Below are positions 35,349-44,311 of a stretch of DNA of 64,000 nucleotides, piece after piece. Where the stretch lies: NCBI RefSeq assembly GCF_000717025.1, contig NZ_JNXG01000018.1, forward strand, positions 330,487 to 394,486, in the 5' to 3' direction. The first letter of the stretch is position 1, and each line of letters opens with the position of its first letter. Position numbers and translations under genes: made by a program. The notes below the pieces were generated by a model that saw only the letters and a program-made list of their open reading frames with translations, was not told the origin of the DNA and made no database searches. Origin of the DNA: Streptomyces atroolivaceus. Lineage in GTDB: Bacteria > Actinomycetota > Actinomycetes > Streptomycetales > Streptomycetaceae.

Positions 35349-36093
35349 CTGGGCTCCTGCGGACCGTTCCCCTCCTGGTCACCGCCGTCTGCTGTCTGCC
35401 GTCCACCGGCGCGAGACGTCGACACCGGGAGGAGCAGCGCAAGCGGGTACTCGCCGACATGTTTTCCGGCTAGGCGGAGCGGCGTCCGTCCGTACCGGCC
35501 GAGGGCACCGTACGGTGCGTTCAAGGCCGTGTCCGGCTGGCGGGCGCCCTGTGGCGCCCATCTGCACCGGCTGACGGAGAAGATGCCCACCGAGGGCGTC
35601 CCGTCTCCGCCCCGTGACCGTTTCCCGGTGCCATCCCCCGAGGGCCCGGGCGACGAAGAAGCCCCCGGCTGCCGCACCAGCGCGGCCGGGGGTTTCTCCA
35701 CGCCCCCGAAGTGCGGGCTCCCATGTCCGCGTGAGCCGTCGCGCCGGCCAGGTTCTGCTGACAACCTGACAACCTCATCCGCACTGTGCCGCTGCCGGTA
35801 GACGCAGACAGCCCTCCGGAGTGGGGACGGAGTGCCCGGCTGTGGCATTCGAGGGCCGGATGAACACACAAACGGAAAGATCTATACCGGTTGCACCGGT
35901 GATCTTCGGCTGCGTAGTGTCCCCGTGGGATATCGGGCACCCGTTCGCACTGTCTCTGGATCGATACGCCGCGTTCAGCGGGGTGGCACCGGATGGAAGA
36001 AGACATCTCCGCAGCAGGCGTCACCCGGCAACGGACCGTTCCCCGGAGCGTGTTGCCGACGTGACGGCGGGGTCTCAGAGAGTGGGTAGACAT
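35349..36093. other. 745-base intergenic region
   Basis: It contains the terminator at 35657-35697 and, further right, the pair ACCGGT-TGC-ACCGGT (35886-35900) in an AT-richer stretch that may be an operator for the downstream hydrolase. No gene was recognised. Confidence 0.5.
35657..35697. terminator. GC hairpin followed by TTT
   Basis: CCCCCGGC (35662-35669) pairs with GCCGGGGG (35685-35692), and flanking AGAAG/TTTCT extends the stem to about 13 bp. The purine flank on the left and TTTCT on the right allow it to work in either direction. Confidence 0.75.
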
Positions 36094-36951
36094 ATGCAGC
36101 CGACGTTCGTACTGGTCCATGGAGCCTTCGCGAACTCCTTCTCCTTCGCTCCCCTCCAGGCGGAACTCGGCCTTCTCGGGCACCGTTCGGTCGCTGTCGA
36201 CCTCCCCGGCCACGGTTTCGGAGCAAGCTACTCGAGTGCCTACCAGGCGCCGCAGGACCTCGAGGGTCTCGCAGCAGCGCCCGGCTCGATCAAGGGCGTC
36301 ACGCTGGCCGACAACGTCACGCACCTGATCGGGATCCTGGAGCGGGCGAAGGAGAACGGCCCGGTGATCCTCGTCTCGCACAGCCGCGGCGGTGCCACGG
36401 CGACCGCTGCGGCCAACGCACGGCCGGACCTCATCGACCGCCTCGTCTACGTCGCGGCCTGGTGCCCGGTGGATCTGGACGTCAACGACTACTACGCCGA
36501 GCCCGAAATGGCCACGGTCGATGCCGCGTCGCTGGGCCTGGCCATGGTCGGGAACCCGGCCGAGCTGGGCCTGCTGCGCATCAATTTCCGGACCTCGGAC
36601 CCTGACGCCCTGGCGGCGTTCAAGGCGGCCTTCGTCGCCGACGGCACCGAAGAAGAGTTCTTGACCTTCCTGAACACCTTCCAGCCTGACGAGAACCTGG
36701 ACGTAGGCACCTCGGCGGACCGGGCGCGGGCCGATTCCTGGGGCCGTGTCCCCAGGACGTTCGTGCGCCTGGCCGACGACGCGAGTATGCCGCTCGCCAT
36801 GCAGGACCGGCTGATCCGCGAGGGCGACGCGCTGACACCGGACAACCCGTACGACGTCCGTACCCTCGAGGGCAGCCACCTGAAGTGGCTGATCGCCCCG
36901 GCACCGGCGGCCCGGCTCCTGGGGGAGGTCGGTGCGCTCACATCCCGGTGA
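36094..36951 (+). CDS. Alpha/beta hydrolase (EstC/salicylate-esterase-like)
   Basis: ATG 36094 gives 285 residues beginning MQPTFVLVHGAFAN, with the oxyanion HG at 9-10 and the nucleophile elbow SHSRGG near residue 98 (G/S-x-S-x-G variant). The late EGSHLKWLIAP supplies the catalytic His. The pattern resembles plant-type methyl esterases and the bacterial EstC-like group acting on small esters. The elbow Ser-His-Ser-Arg-Gly-Gly replaces the first Gly of the usual GxSxG with Ser, which is seen in this subgroup. It is cytosolic and monocistronic. Confidence 0.88.
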   Translation: MQPTFVLVHGAFANSFSFAPLQAELGLLGHRSVAVDLPGHGFGASYSSAYQAPQDLEGLAAAPGSIKGVTLADNVTHLIGILERAKENGPVILVSHSRGGATATAAANARPDLIDRLVYVAAWCPVDLDVNDYYAEPEMATVDAASLGLAMVGNPAELGLLRINFRTSDPDALAAFKAAFVADGTEEEFLTFLNTFQPDENLDVGTSADRARADSWGRVPRTFVRLADDASMPLAMQDRLIREGDALTPDNPYDVRTLEGSHLKWLIAPAPAARLLGEVGALTSR

Positions 36952-37123
36952 GTCGGTCATGAGTTGTTCCCACTGCGCCGACCGTGCGGCCGGTGCCGCC
37001 TGAGGTCCTGAACGGTGAAACGGTCCGGGGCGGGAGGGTCCTGCCGGGTGCGGGGCCGGCTCGTCGTCCAGCCCTTGTTCAAGGCTGTTGATCTCGAAAG
37101 GATGAACCCCGGCCGGATTCCGT

Positions 37124-39157
37124 GTGCCGGAAGCGACAACCTCCCACGCTGCTGCTGTGCAAAAGACAAGTGGCGGTACGGACCGGGGCCCACGCGCCGG
37201 CAGCGCCCGCGTGGGGAAGCAGAGGCAGCCGCAGGAACCTCCGCGGAGTTCGGTGCGCCCGGGGGCGGAGGCCACGCGCCGGGCGCCTCTGGACGAGCAG
37301 GTGCGGTACTGGTTCGACAACACTCTCACGGGTGGGGTGGCAGGCCTGATCGGATGGCTCGCCGTTGCCTGCCTGGCCATCGTTGTGCCTCTGAGCGCGG
37401 TCCTGGTGTGGACGGACGACCGGGCTCCCGACGCCCTTTGGGCGAAGACGGCTGCGGTGTGGCGGACCGTAGGCCAGACGCTCAGACTGGGCGGTGAGGT
37501 CGGATCGCCTCTGCGTGTCGCCTTGTCTGTTCTGCTCGCCCTCGTCGCCCTCTTCTACGTGTCCACCCTCGTCAGTCTCATCACTGCTGCGATCACCGAG
37601 AAGCTCGTCGCTCTACGCCTCGGGCACTCCACGGTCCTGGAAGAGGGGCACACGGTCGTACTCGGCTGGTCCGCCCAGATCCACACGGTGGTGACCGAGC
37701 TCGTCCTGGCCAATGCCAACCAGCGCCGGAGCGCGATCGCGGTGCTGGCCGACCGGGACAAGACCGATATGGAGGAGGAGCTGAGTGCCGAAGCGGGGAG
37801 CACCGGGCGCACACGCATCATCTGCCGCAACGGACGGCCCGCCGACCCGGCCGCGTTGGCACGGGTCAGTCCCGGCACGGCTGACGTCGTTCTGGTGCTT
37901 CCGCGCGACGAGCCGGACGAGGACGCGGAAATCGTCAAGAGTCTGCTCTCCCTCCGGGCCGCAGTGGGCGACGACTGCCGGGTGCGGGTGGTGGCTGTCG
38001 TCCGCGACGAGCGCTACCAGCTCGCCGCGCGTCTCGCGGCAGGTCCGGACGCGGTCGTCCTCGAGGTCGACGACATCACCGCCCGATTGGTGTCGCAGTG
38101 CGTCAGGCAGCCGGGCCTCTCTCTCGTCTACCAGGAACTGCTCGACTTCGCCGGGGAGGAGTTCTATGTCATCGACGCTCCGGCCTTGGCGGGTCAGGCT
38201 TTCGGCCGGGCACTGTTGGCCTACCGGAATGCCTGCGTGGTCGGTGTCGTACGGGCAGACGGCAGGGTGCAGCTGAATCCGGCGGTCGACTCGGTCGTTC
38301 TCCCGGGGGACCGGGTGGTCGTCATCGCGCAGGACGACGACACCGCGGTACCGGCCGACGAACCCGCGGCAATCGACGAGTCAGTGATCGTGTCCCGCCC
38401 ACCGACGGTGGCGCGACCACAACGGCTGCTCCTGCTGGGGTGGAATCGCCGGGCCCGACGCATCGTCGCTCATCTGTCCGGCCATACCGGGGCGGGCTCC
38501 GTCCTCCATGTGGTGGCTGACGGAGGGGAACTGACGGGTCACCAGGTACGGGAGGCGGCCAACGAAGCCATCGGACTGGACGTCACCTTCCACCCCGGCG
38601 ATCCCACCCTGCCCGAGACGGTGAACGGTCTGGATGCCGCCGGTTACGACGGTGTCATCGTCCTGGGGCCCGACCGTTCGGCGGGCAACGGGGCGCCGGA
38701 TGACCGGGCCCTGGTCACACTGCTACTCCTGCGCGCCCTTGAACGCAGGACTGGGCGGGCGATCTCCGTGGTCACCGAGATGACCGACGACCGGAACAGG
38801 GCGATCGCGCCGGTCGGACCCGGTGCCGACTTCGTCGTCAGTGGCAAGCTGATCGGCCTCCTGATGGCCCAGATCTCCCAGAACTGGCGTCTGGCCGACG
38901 TTTTCGAGGGCCTCCTGTCTCCCGACGGCAACGGCATCCACCTCAGGCCGGCCGGTGACTACGTCCGGGAGGGGCATCAAGCCTCCTTCGCCACCGTCGT
39001 CGAGTCGGCGTCACGCCGCGGGGAGTGCGCCATCGGTTACCGGAGCCGTGAGAGCGCGACAGTCGGGCCCGGCCATGGGGTCCGGGTGAACCCTGCCAAG
39101 ACGGTGGTCCGGCGCTGGATGGCGGACGACGACGTCATCGTGATCACCGCACACTGA
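37124..39157 (+). CDS. CASTOR/POLLUX-related putative ion channel
   Basis: I use GTG 37124, giving 677 residues; the first 55 are Arg/Pro/Gly-rich and the true start may be later. Two hydrophobic helices (about residues 72-94 and 128-151) flank a loop that would form the pore. They are followed by tandem RCK/TrkA-N-like domains: HTVVLGWSAQIHTVVTELV from about 172 and LLLLGWNRRARRIVAHL from about 433. The C-terminal segment ends VRRWMADDDVIVITAH. Plant CASTOR/POLLUX homologues are nuclear cation channels. Here it would be a cytoplasmic-membrane cation channel gated by a ligand such as calcium or nucleotide; that is inference. Confidence 0.85.
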   Translation: MPEATTSHAAAVQKTSGGTDRGPRAGSARVGKQRQPQEPPRSSVRPGAEATRRAPLDEQVRYWFDNTLTGGVAGLIGWLAVACLAIVVPLSAVLVWTDDRAPDALWAKTAAVWRTVGQTLRLGGEVGSPLRVALSVLLALVALFYVSTLVSLITAAITEKLVALRLGHSTVLEEGHTVVLGWSAQIHTVVTELVLANANQRRSAIAVLADRDKTDMEEELSAEAGSTGRTRIICRNGRPADPAALARVSPGTADVVLVLPRDEPDEDAEIVKSLLSLRAAVGDDCRVRVVAVVRDERYQLAARLAAGPDAVVLEVDDITARLVSQCVRQPGLSLVYQELLDFAGEEFYVIDAPALAGQAFGRALLAYRNACVVGVVRADGRVQLNPAVDSVVLPGDRVVVIAQDDDTAVPADEPAAIDESVIVSRPPTVARPQRLLLLGWNRRARRIVAHLSGHTGAGSVLHVVADGGELTGHQVREAANEAIGLDVTFHPGDPTLPETVNGLDAAGYDGVIVLGPDRSAGNGAPDDRALVTLLLLRALERRTGRAISVVTEMTDDRNRAIAPVGPGADFVVSGKLIGLLMAQISQNWRLADVFEGLLSPDGNGIHLRPAGDYVREGHQASFATVVESASRRGECAIGYRSRESATVGPGHGVRVNPAKTVVRRWMADDDVIVITAH

Positions 39158-39493
39158 GAACGGGCCGCTGCGCTCGCACTCCAGCACCGGCGTACGTGCC
39201 GTCACACCTGGCAGGTCACCCCGCGACCGCACCTGATGTGGCCCGGGCGGAGACGGCCATGGTCAAGGCGGCGGCGGGTGCACCGGAACCGGGTTCCGCC
39301 GGCCTCACTTCAATACGGTCCGGACGATGTTTCCGGAGTGCGGGGTCCGGTTCAGTTCGGTGCGGATGTCCGCGACGCCCTGATCCGCCAACGCTCTGTT
39401 CTCCCGGAGACGGGGCTTGAGGGGTGCGGGTCGCCGGGTGATCCCGACCGCAGGGGCTGCACCGGCGCGAGGCGGAGTCCCGAGGGCTTTGGT
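39158..39493. other. 336-base intergenic region
   Basis: No gene or hairpin was recognised between the channel gene and the small membrane protein. Confidence 0.5.
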
Positions 39494-39793
39494 ATGAAGA
39501 CCACGATGACGTGGTGGTGGGCGGGCGCTCCCTTCATCCTGCTGGCCTCTGTGATCGCATCCGTCATGGGAACGCCGGAGGTGCGGGAGGACGTCGGCGG
39601 GATGTTCGGTCCGGCAGCTCTGATCAGTGCGGTGGCCGCGCCGGCCATGGGGTTCACCGTGGCGCTCGTAGGACGTCGGCAGCAAGCCCGCCGTCGCTTC
39701 GCCATCATGGGAGCCGTGTCCGGCGTGCCGGTCCTCCTCTTCCCGGTCTTCGGAGTGCTGCTCGCCGAGTGTCCTGATGGTCATCACTGCTAG
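39494..39793 (+). CDS. Small membrane protein, stop codon formed at an IS5-type boundary
   Basis: ATG 39494 gives 99 residues with three hydrophobic segments: about residues 6-21 (AGAPFILLASVIASVMG), 33-58 (AALISAVAAPAMGFTVALVG) and 69-90 (GAVSGVPVLLFPVFGVLLAE). A basic loop, RRQQARRRFAI, sits between the second and third, so the protein probably spans the membrane three times. The ribosome binding site is weak. The stop TAG at 39791-39793 is part of a CTAG that borders IS5-type transposase debris, so the C-terminus may have been altered by insertion. The function is unknown. Confidence 0.6.
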   Translation: MKTTMTWWWAGAPFILLASVIASVMGTPEVREDVGGMFGPAALISAVAAPAMGFTVALVGRRQQARRRFAIMGAVSGVPVLLFPVFGVLLAECPDGHHC

Positions 39794-40170
39794 GGCGTGT
39801 CGCCAGGGCACCGCCCGCATCAGCAGTCATGCGCGGATGACAACTGCCTGACAGGCCTCGGCGGTCTCGTCGGGGGGTGGCGATGCCGCACCACTGCTTC
39901 AAGTGGTTGAAGCAACGTTCCGCGACGTTGCGCTGCACGGCGGCAGATCTCCTCCCGCACGCCACCGAGACCATGACCGGGGTGCCGGGCTTTCTCTCCT
40001 TCTAGACCGAGCGCATCGACGCCGGCGAGCACGGCGGCGACGTGGACCGCCTCTCCATGGGCATGGCCAGCGTCCGAACACGTTCCGTGCACCAACGCCG
40101 ACGCGGGCGTCGATGTAGCGCTGTCCGGTGCGGTGGCCGCTCTGCTCCGGCGCGGCATGGACGCCGGCCA
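39790..40170 (-). pseudogene. IS5-family transposase C-terminal remnant
   Basis: Reading right to left, the frame at about 39820-39974 contains QRNVAERCFNHLKQWCGIAT, the C-terminal signature of IS5-family DDE transposases (the usual form is RNVVERCFNRLKQWRG). A frameshift then moves the continuation EACQAVVIRA into another frame. Further upstream, VHVAAVLAGVDALGLEG-like fragments fit a decayed catalytic domain. No intact start, DDE triad or complete terminal repeats remain. CTAG at 39790-39793 matches the target sequence often duplicated by this family and marks the probable end of the old insertion. Confidence 0.65.
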
Positions 40171-40252
40171 GGCAGCGGACAGCTCTCCGGCATGGTGGAG
40201 TTGATGAAGCGGAGGTGTAACCGCGGCTCGACGCGCGCCCGTTGGTCTGGAC

Positions 40253-40440
40253 GTGATCAGCCGGGGCCACTTGGCCGACGCCGAGCGGGTCGTGCCGGAG
40301 CGGCTGCTGCCGTCGACCGGCAACCGGTGCGGCCGGCGGCGGGATCACCGTCAGGTGCCAAGGGGCTTCGTCACCGGCTCGGCCGGGTGCAGTGGGGGAG
40401 TCACCGGAACTCTTCGGCAGTGGAAGACGGGTGGCATCGC
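40253..40440 (+). pseudogene. IS5-family transposase N-terminal remnant
   Basis: From GTG 40253 the frame reads ISRGHLADAERV, then LLPSTGNRCGRRRDHRQV, closely resembling the N-terminus of IS5-family transposases (the expected opening is a SRGDLTDAEW-like motif). After about 40390 the similarity continues in another frame (VQWGSHRNSS, then AVEDGWH, for the usual VQWRDLPERFGPW-type stretch), so at least one frameshift is present and the rest is missing. The orientation is opposite to the C-terminal remnant on its left, so these are either two insertions or one that was rearranged. Confidence 0.65.
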
Positions 40441-40790
40441 ATGCACGTCGACTACACCTCTGTGCGCGCCCACCACGCCGCTGAGGTCCCGACGCGGCAC
40501 CGTGCGGTCATGCGGAATGAGGGCTCCACGAAGACCAGCCCGTGCCGCCGGCGCGGACGAGTACGCGGCTCCTCCTGGAGGAGGCGGTACGGCAGCCGAA
40601 GCCCCGGCCGGTCCGAACCGGCGCAGACGGCGCGCCGCAAGGGGCGTGGACACGGCAGGACAATGACCCGCCCGGTACGTCGCACGCCCTGCCGGCGACC
40701 GTGGGCCGCAGCAAGGATGAGCACACGGACCAGGCAAGCGGCTCCGCTCACCTGCCCTCGGCAGGTAGACATACGGTGGAAGGAACCACG
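40441..40790. other. 350-base region upstream of the furan cluster
   Basis: After the transposase remnant no gene is recognised; this stretch should contain the promoter of mfnB. No operator was identified. Confidence 0.5.
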
Positions 40791-41546
40791 TTGTTGCTGC
40801 TCATCTCTCCGGACGGTGTCGAGGAAGCCCTCGACTGTGCGAAGGCCGCCGAACACCTTGACATCGTGGATGTCAAGAAGCCCGACGAAGGCTCGCTCGG
40901 GGCGAACTTCCCGTGGGTCATCAGAGAAATCCGCGCGGCGGTCCCGGAGGACAAGCCGGTCTCCGCCACCGTGGGGGACGTACCGTACAAGCCCGGTACG
41001 GTGGCCCAGGCCGCGCTCGGCGCGGCTGTCTCCGGAGCCACGTACATCAAGGTCGGCCTCTACGGATGTGTGACGCCCGAACAGGCCATCGAGGTCATGC
41101 AAGGGGTTGTCCGGGCAGTGAAGGACTATCGACCGGACGCGTTCGTCGTCGCCTCGGGCTACGCCGACGCCCACCGGATCGGTTGCGTCAACCCGCTCTC
41201 CCTGCCCGACATCGCCCGCCGCTCAGGTGCCGACGCTGCCATGCTCGATACCGCGGTCAAGGACGGGACTCGCTTGTTCGACCACGTGCCGCCCGATCTC
41301 TGCGCGGAGTTCGTCCGGCTGGCCCACGACGCCGAGCTGCTCGCCGCCCTGGCTGGCAGCATCAAGGTGGCTGACATCGGCACGCTGACCCGTATCGGCA
41401 CGGACATCGTGGGAGTGCGCGGGGCGGTCTGCGAGGGAGGCGACCGCAACGCCGGAAGGATTCAGCCGCACCTGGTGGCCGCCTTCCGGGCGGAGATGGA
41501 CCGGCACGCCCGAGAATGCGCAGCGGCCGTGGCCGCCGCGGGCTGA
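40791..41546 (+). CDS. mfnB: (5-formylfuran-3-yl)methyl phosphate synthase, MfnB family
   Basis: I place the start at TTG 40791, because AAGGA is at ideal spacing and MLLLISP aligns with the archaeal start; this gives 251 residues. The protein follows MfnB (MJ1099) closely: [20 protein letters not shown], then [22 protein letters not shown] and [10 protein letters not shown]. Asp27 and lysines at 29, 87 and 157 align with Asp25 and Lys27, Lys85 and Lys155, the active-site residues reported for the archaeal enzyme. The enzyme condenses two glyceraldehyde-3-phosphates into 4-(hydroxymethyl)-2-furancarboxaldehyde phosphate, the first step of methanofuran/methylofuran synthesis. The other methanofuran genes are absent here. 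It is followed after 9 bases by an aldehyde dehydrogenase. Confidence 0.92.
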   Translation: MLLLISPDGVEEALDCAKAAEHLDIVDVKKPDEGSLGANFPWVIREIRAAVPEDKPVSATVGDVPYKPGTVAQAALGAAVSGATYIKVGLYGCVTPEQAIEVMQGVVRAVKDYRPDAFVVASGYADAHRIGCVNPLSLPDIARRSGADAAMLDTAVKDGTRLFDHVPPDLCAEFVRLAHDAELLAALAGSIKVADIGTLTRIGTDIVGVRGAVCEGGDRNAGRIQPHLVAAFRAEMDRHARECAAAVAAAG

Positions 41547-41555
41547 CCGCCGAGC

Positions 41556-42959
41556 ATGCCGACACGCTCGCCCAGCCCCGTGCCCGTGCTCCGCGATGAG
41601 TGCTTCGCCGTGCTCGACCCGGCGACGGGCGAAGCCTTCGCCGAGGCTCCCGACCAGCAACCGGACGAGTTGGACGCCGTCGTCAACCGGGCCCACGAGG
41701 CCTGGCGCGGCTGGCGGTCCGACTCGTCCGCCCGCACCCCCGCGTTGTTCGCGGCAGCCGATGCCGTGGAGGCGGCGGAGGCTGACCTCGCTTCCCTGCT
41801 CACCCGTGAACAGGGCAAACCCCTGTCCGAGTCGTACGCGGAGATCGCCCGTGTGGCGGCCCGCCTGCGCTACTTCGCCGAGCTCGACCCCGGCCGGCAA
41901 CCGATCACAGACGGCAGGCCGGTACACGGCGAGATCCGTTGGCGGCCGCTGGGGCCCGTCGGCGCGATCGTCCCGTGGAACTTTCCCCTCCAGCTCGCGT
42001 CGGCGAAGTTCGCGCCCGCGCTCGCCGCAGGCAACACGGTGGTGCTCAAGCCCTCCCCGTTCACACCCCTCGCCACGAGGATGCTGGGGTCCGTCATCTC
42101 CACCGCCCTCCCCAAGGACGTACTGACGGTCGTCACCGGTCGAGAGCCCCTCGGCGCCCGGCTCGCCTCTCATCCGGGGATCCGCCACGTGACGTTCACA
42201 GGCTCGATCCCCACCGGTCGGGCGGTCGCGGCCGGCGCGGCCGGCGCGCTTGCCCGGGTCACCCTGGAACTGGGGGGTAACGACGCCGCCATCCTGCTGG
42301 ACGACGTGGATGTGGAGCGGGTCGCGGACCGTCTGTTCTGGGCGGCTTTCCGTAACTGCGGCCAGGTCTGCATGGCGGTGAAGCGCGTCTACGCTCCGGC
42401 CCGGATCTACTCCCAGGTGGTCGAGGCACTCGCGTATCGCGCGAAGACCGCAGTCGTGGGGGCCGGGCTCGACCCGGACTCCGAGATGGGGCCGGTCAAC
42501 AACGCTCCCCAACTGGCCAGGGTCGAGGGTTACACGGCCCGGGCCCTGGCCGACGGTGCCCGAGCCGTGGCCGGAGGTCACCGGCTGGACCGACCTGGCT
42601 ACTTCTTCGCCCCCACGATTCTGGCCGATGTCCCGTCCCACAGCCCGGTGGTGACAGAGGAGCAATTCGGTCCTGTTCTGCCGGTGCTGCCGTACGGAAG
42701 CCTGGACGAGGCCGTCGAGGCGGCCAACGGCACCTGCTTCGGGCTGGGCGGCTCGGTATGGGGGACCGACCTCGACCGGGCCGAGGCGGTCGCCGACCGA
42801 CTGGAATGCGGGACGGCCTGGATCAACCACCACGCCGAACTTTCCCTGGCCCAGCCCTTCGCGGGCATCAAGGAAAGCGGAGTCGGTGTAGCGGGTGGGC
42901 TGTGGGGGCTGCACGGGAACCTCAGGCCGTTCGTCGTGCACCGCCCGAAGGAGGCGTGA
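41556..42959 (+). CDS. Aldehyde dehydrogenase of the furan cluster
   Basis: ATG 41556 is 9 bases after the mfnB stop. The 467-residue product has all ALDH residues: Asn142 in PWNFPLQ, the cofactor Lys165 in VLKPSPFTP, the general base Glu238 in LELGGNDA, and nucleophile Cys272 in NCGQVCMAVKR. It is NAD(P)-dependent and cytosolic. By context it probably oxidises the furan 5-aldehyde (formyl group) to a carboxylate, or oxidises an aldehyde made by the neighbouring alcohol dehydrogenase. The next gene starts 2 bases after its stop, indicating an operon. Confidence 0.93.
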   Translation: MPTRSPSPVPVLRDECFAVLDPATGEAFAEAPDQQPDELDAVVNRAHEAWRGWRSDSSARTPALFAAADAVEAAEADLASLLTREQGKPLSESYAEIARVAARLRYFAELDPGRQPITDGRPVHGEIRWRPLGPVGAIVPWNFPLQLASAKFAPALAAGNTVVLKPSPFTPLATRMLGSVISTALPKDVLTVVTGREPLGARLASHPGIRHVTFTGSIPTGRAVAAGAAGALARVTLELGGNDAAILLDDVDVERVADRLFWAAFRNCGQVCMAVKRVYAPARIYSQVVEALAYRAKTAVVGAGLDPDSEMGPVNNAPQLARVEGYTARALADGARAVAGGHRLDRPGYFFAPTILADVPSHSPVVTEEQFGPVLPVLPYGSLDEAVEAANGTCFGLGGSVWGTDLDRAEAVADRLECGTAWINHHAELSLAQPFAGIKESGVGVAGGLWGLHGNLRPFVVHRPKEA

Positions 42960-42961
42960 CG

Positions 42962-44065
42962 ATGCGGTTCCGTGCGGCGGTGCTGCGCTCGTACGACACC
43001 CGGTTCGGCGTCGAGGAACTGATCCTGAACGCGGGACCGGCCGACGGCGAGATCCTGGTCAGGATCGCGGGCTGCGGCATGTGCCGGACCGACCTCGTGG
43101 TCCGGAGTTCGTCGGGCCGCACGCCGTTGCCGGCGGTGCTCGGCCACGAGGGGTCCGGGGTCGTGGTGGAGACGGGCGGACCGGACACCGGCCTCCGGGC
43201 CGGCGACCATGTCGTGCTGAGCTTCGACTCCTGCGGACACTGCCGGAACTGCATCGGCGCGGCCCCTGCCTACTGCGACTCCTTCGCCTCGCTCAACCTC
43301 TTCGGGGGGCGCCCGGAGGGTGCGGCGCGGCTCACCGACGCGGCCGGGGGCGAACTGGCCCCACGGTGGTTCGGTCAGTCCTCGTTCGCCGAGTATGCGA
43401 TCGTCCGGGCCCGCAACGCCGTCCGGGTCGATCCCTCCCTGCCCGTCGAGCTGCTCGGACCGCTCGGCTGCGGCTTCCTGACCGGCGCCGGAGCGGTCTT
43501 CAACTCCTTCGGCGTCGGCCCCGGCGACACCGTCGCCGTCTTCGGTGCGGGAGCGGTGGGCTTGGCCGCGGTGATGGCGGCCGACGCTGCCGGGGCGGTG
43601 ACCGTAGCCATCGACCGGTACCCGGAACGGCTGGCCGTCGCCGAGCGACTCGGTGCGACCCCGCTGCACGCCGCATCGAGCGGCCTGCCCGAACGCATCC
43701 AGCGACTGACCGACGGCGGTGCGCGGTACGCACTGGACACGACGGGCTCCGCCAGGCTGATCAACGACGCGCTCCTGTCCCTGCGCCCGACGGGCCACCT
43801 CGGCTTGGTGGCCCGGCTCCGCACCGAGCTCCCCCTCCGGCCCGGGACCCTGGACCGGGGCCGCAGGATCTCCCACATCTGCGAGGGGGACGCAGTACCG
43901 GCACCGCTGATTCCGCGGCTGACCGAACTCTGGCAGGCCGAACGGTTTCCCTTCGACCAGCTGATCCGTACCTACCCGCTCGCCGACATCAACGAGGCGG
44001 AACGCGACTGCGACGCCGGCCGTGTGGTCAAGCCCGTACTGATCCCGGAGGGGACGGGCGGATGA
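42962..44065 (+). CDS. Zinc-dependent alcohol dehydrogenase of the furan cluster
   Basis: ATG 42962 follows AAGGAGG within the end of the ALDH gene, only 2 bases after its stop. The 367-residue medium-chain dehydrogenase has catalytic-zinc residues Cys41 (with GMCRTD) and His62-Glu63 (GHEG), and a structural zinc site with Cys91, Cys94, Cys97 and Cys105 (CGHCRNC). It has the NAD motif AVFGAGAVGLAA at about 196. It resembles aryl- or benzyl-alcohol dehydrogenases, which fits a hydroxymethyl-furan substrate. It is probably co-translated with the ALDH. The last base positions overlap the start of a 37-codon ORF (ATGA). Confidence 0.92.
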   Translation: MRFRAAVLRSYDTRFGVEELILNAGPADGEILVRIAGCGMCRTDLVVRSSSGRTPLPAVLGHEGSGVVVETGGPDTGLRAGDHVVLSFDSCGHCRNCIGAAPAYCDSFASLNLFGGRPEGAARLTDAAGGELAPRWFGQSSFAEYAIVRARNAVRVDPSLPVELLGPLGCGFLTGAGAVFNSFGVGPGDTVAVFGAGAVGLAAVMAADAAGAVTVAIDRYPERLAVAERLGATPLHAASSGLPERIQRLTDGGARYALDTTGSARLINDALLSLRPTGHLGLVARLRTELPLRPGTLDRGRRISHICEGDAVPAPLIPRLTELWQAERFPFDQLIRTYPLADINEAERDCDAGRVVKPVLIPEGTGG

Positions 44066-44175
44066 CCGAGGCGTCCGACGCCGTTCCCCGTCACCTGAGG
44101 GGCAGCCCGGTACGTACCTCCACCGGGGCCGGTACGTCCGCGAACCGACCCACGACGAGCCCTCCGGACCGATGA
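44062..44175 (+). CDS. 37-codon ORF overlapping the dehydrogenase stop
   Basis: ATG 44062 overlaps the TGA of the alcohol dehydrogenase by four bases (ATGA), a classic translational-coupling arrangement. It encodes a 37-residue, Ser/Thr/Arg/Pro-rich peptide beginning MTEASDAVPRHLRG, with no signal, Cys or recognisable domain. It could be a truncated gene, a small regulatory peptide or chance. It lies 137 bases before the methyltransferase. Confidence 0.35.
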   Translation: MTEASDAVPRHLRGSPVRTSTGAGTSANRPTTSPPDR

Positions 44176-44211
44176 TGCGGGCGCCCCGCCGGGACGCCGC
44201 CGCTCGTGCTG

Positions 44212-44226
44212 CTCGTGGCACGAGCT
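44212..44226. promoter_or_regulatory. 7-bp inverted repeat upstream of the methyltransferase
   Basis: GCTCGTG-G-CACGAGC (perfect 7-bp arms) lies 86 bases before the methyltransferase start, after the 37-codon ORF. It may be an operator or a weak attenuator. Confidence 0.35.
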
Positions 44227-44311
44227 GTCTGGCGCTTGGGTGTCCGGACACACCGCGGATCCGTCAGCGCGGTTCTCACGTTCATTGTCTCTACTTCCCC
44301 AAGGGGTGCAC

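Noticed and set aside
41223..42941. 572-codon minus-strand open frame
   Set aside because: It is antisense to the clearly coding aldehyde dehydrogenase and part of mfnB, and its composition is that of a shadow frame.
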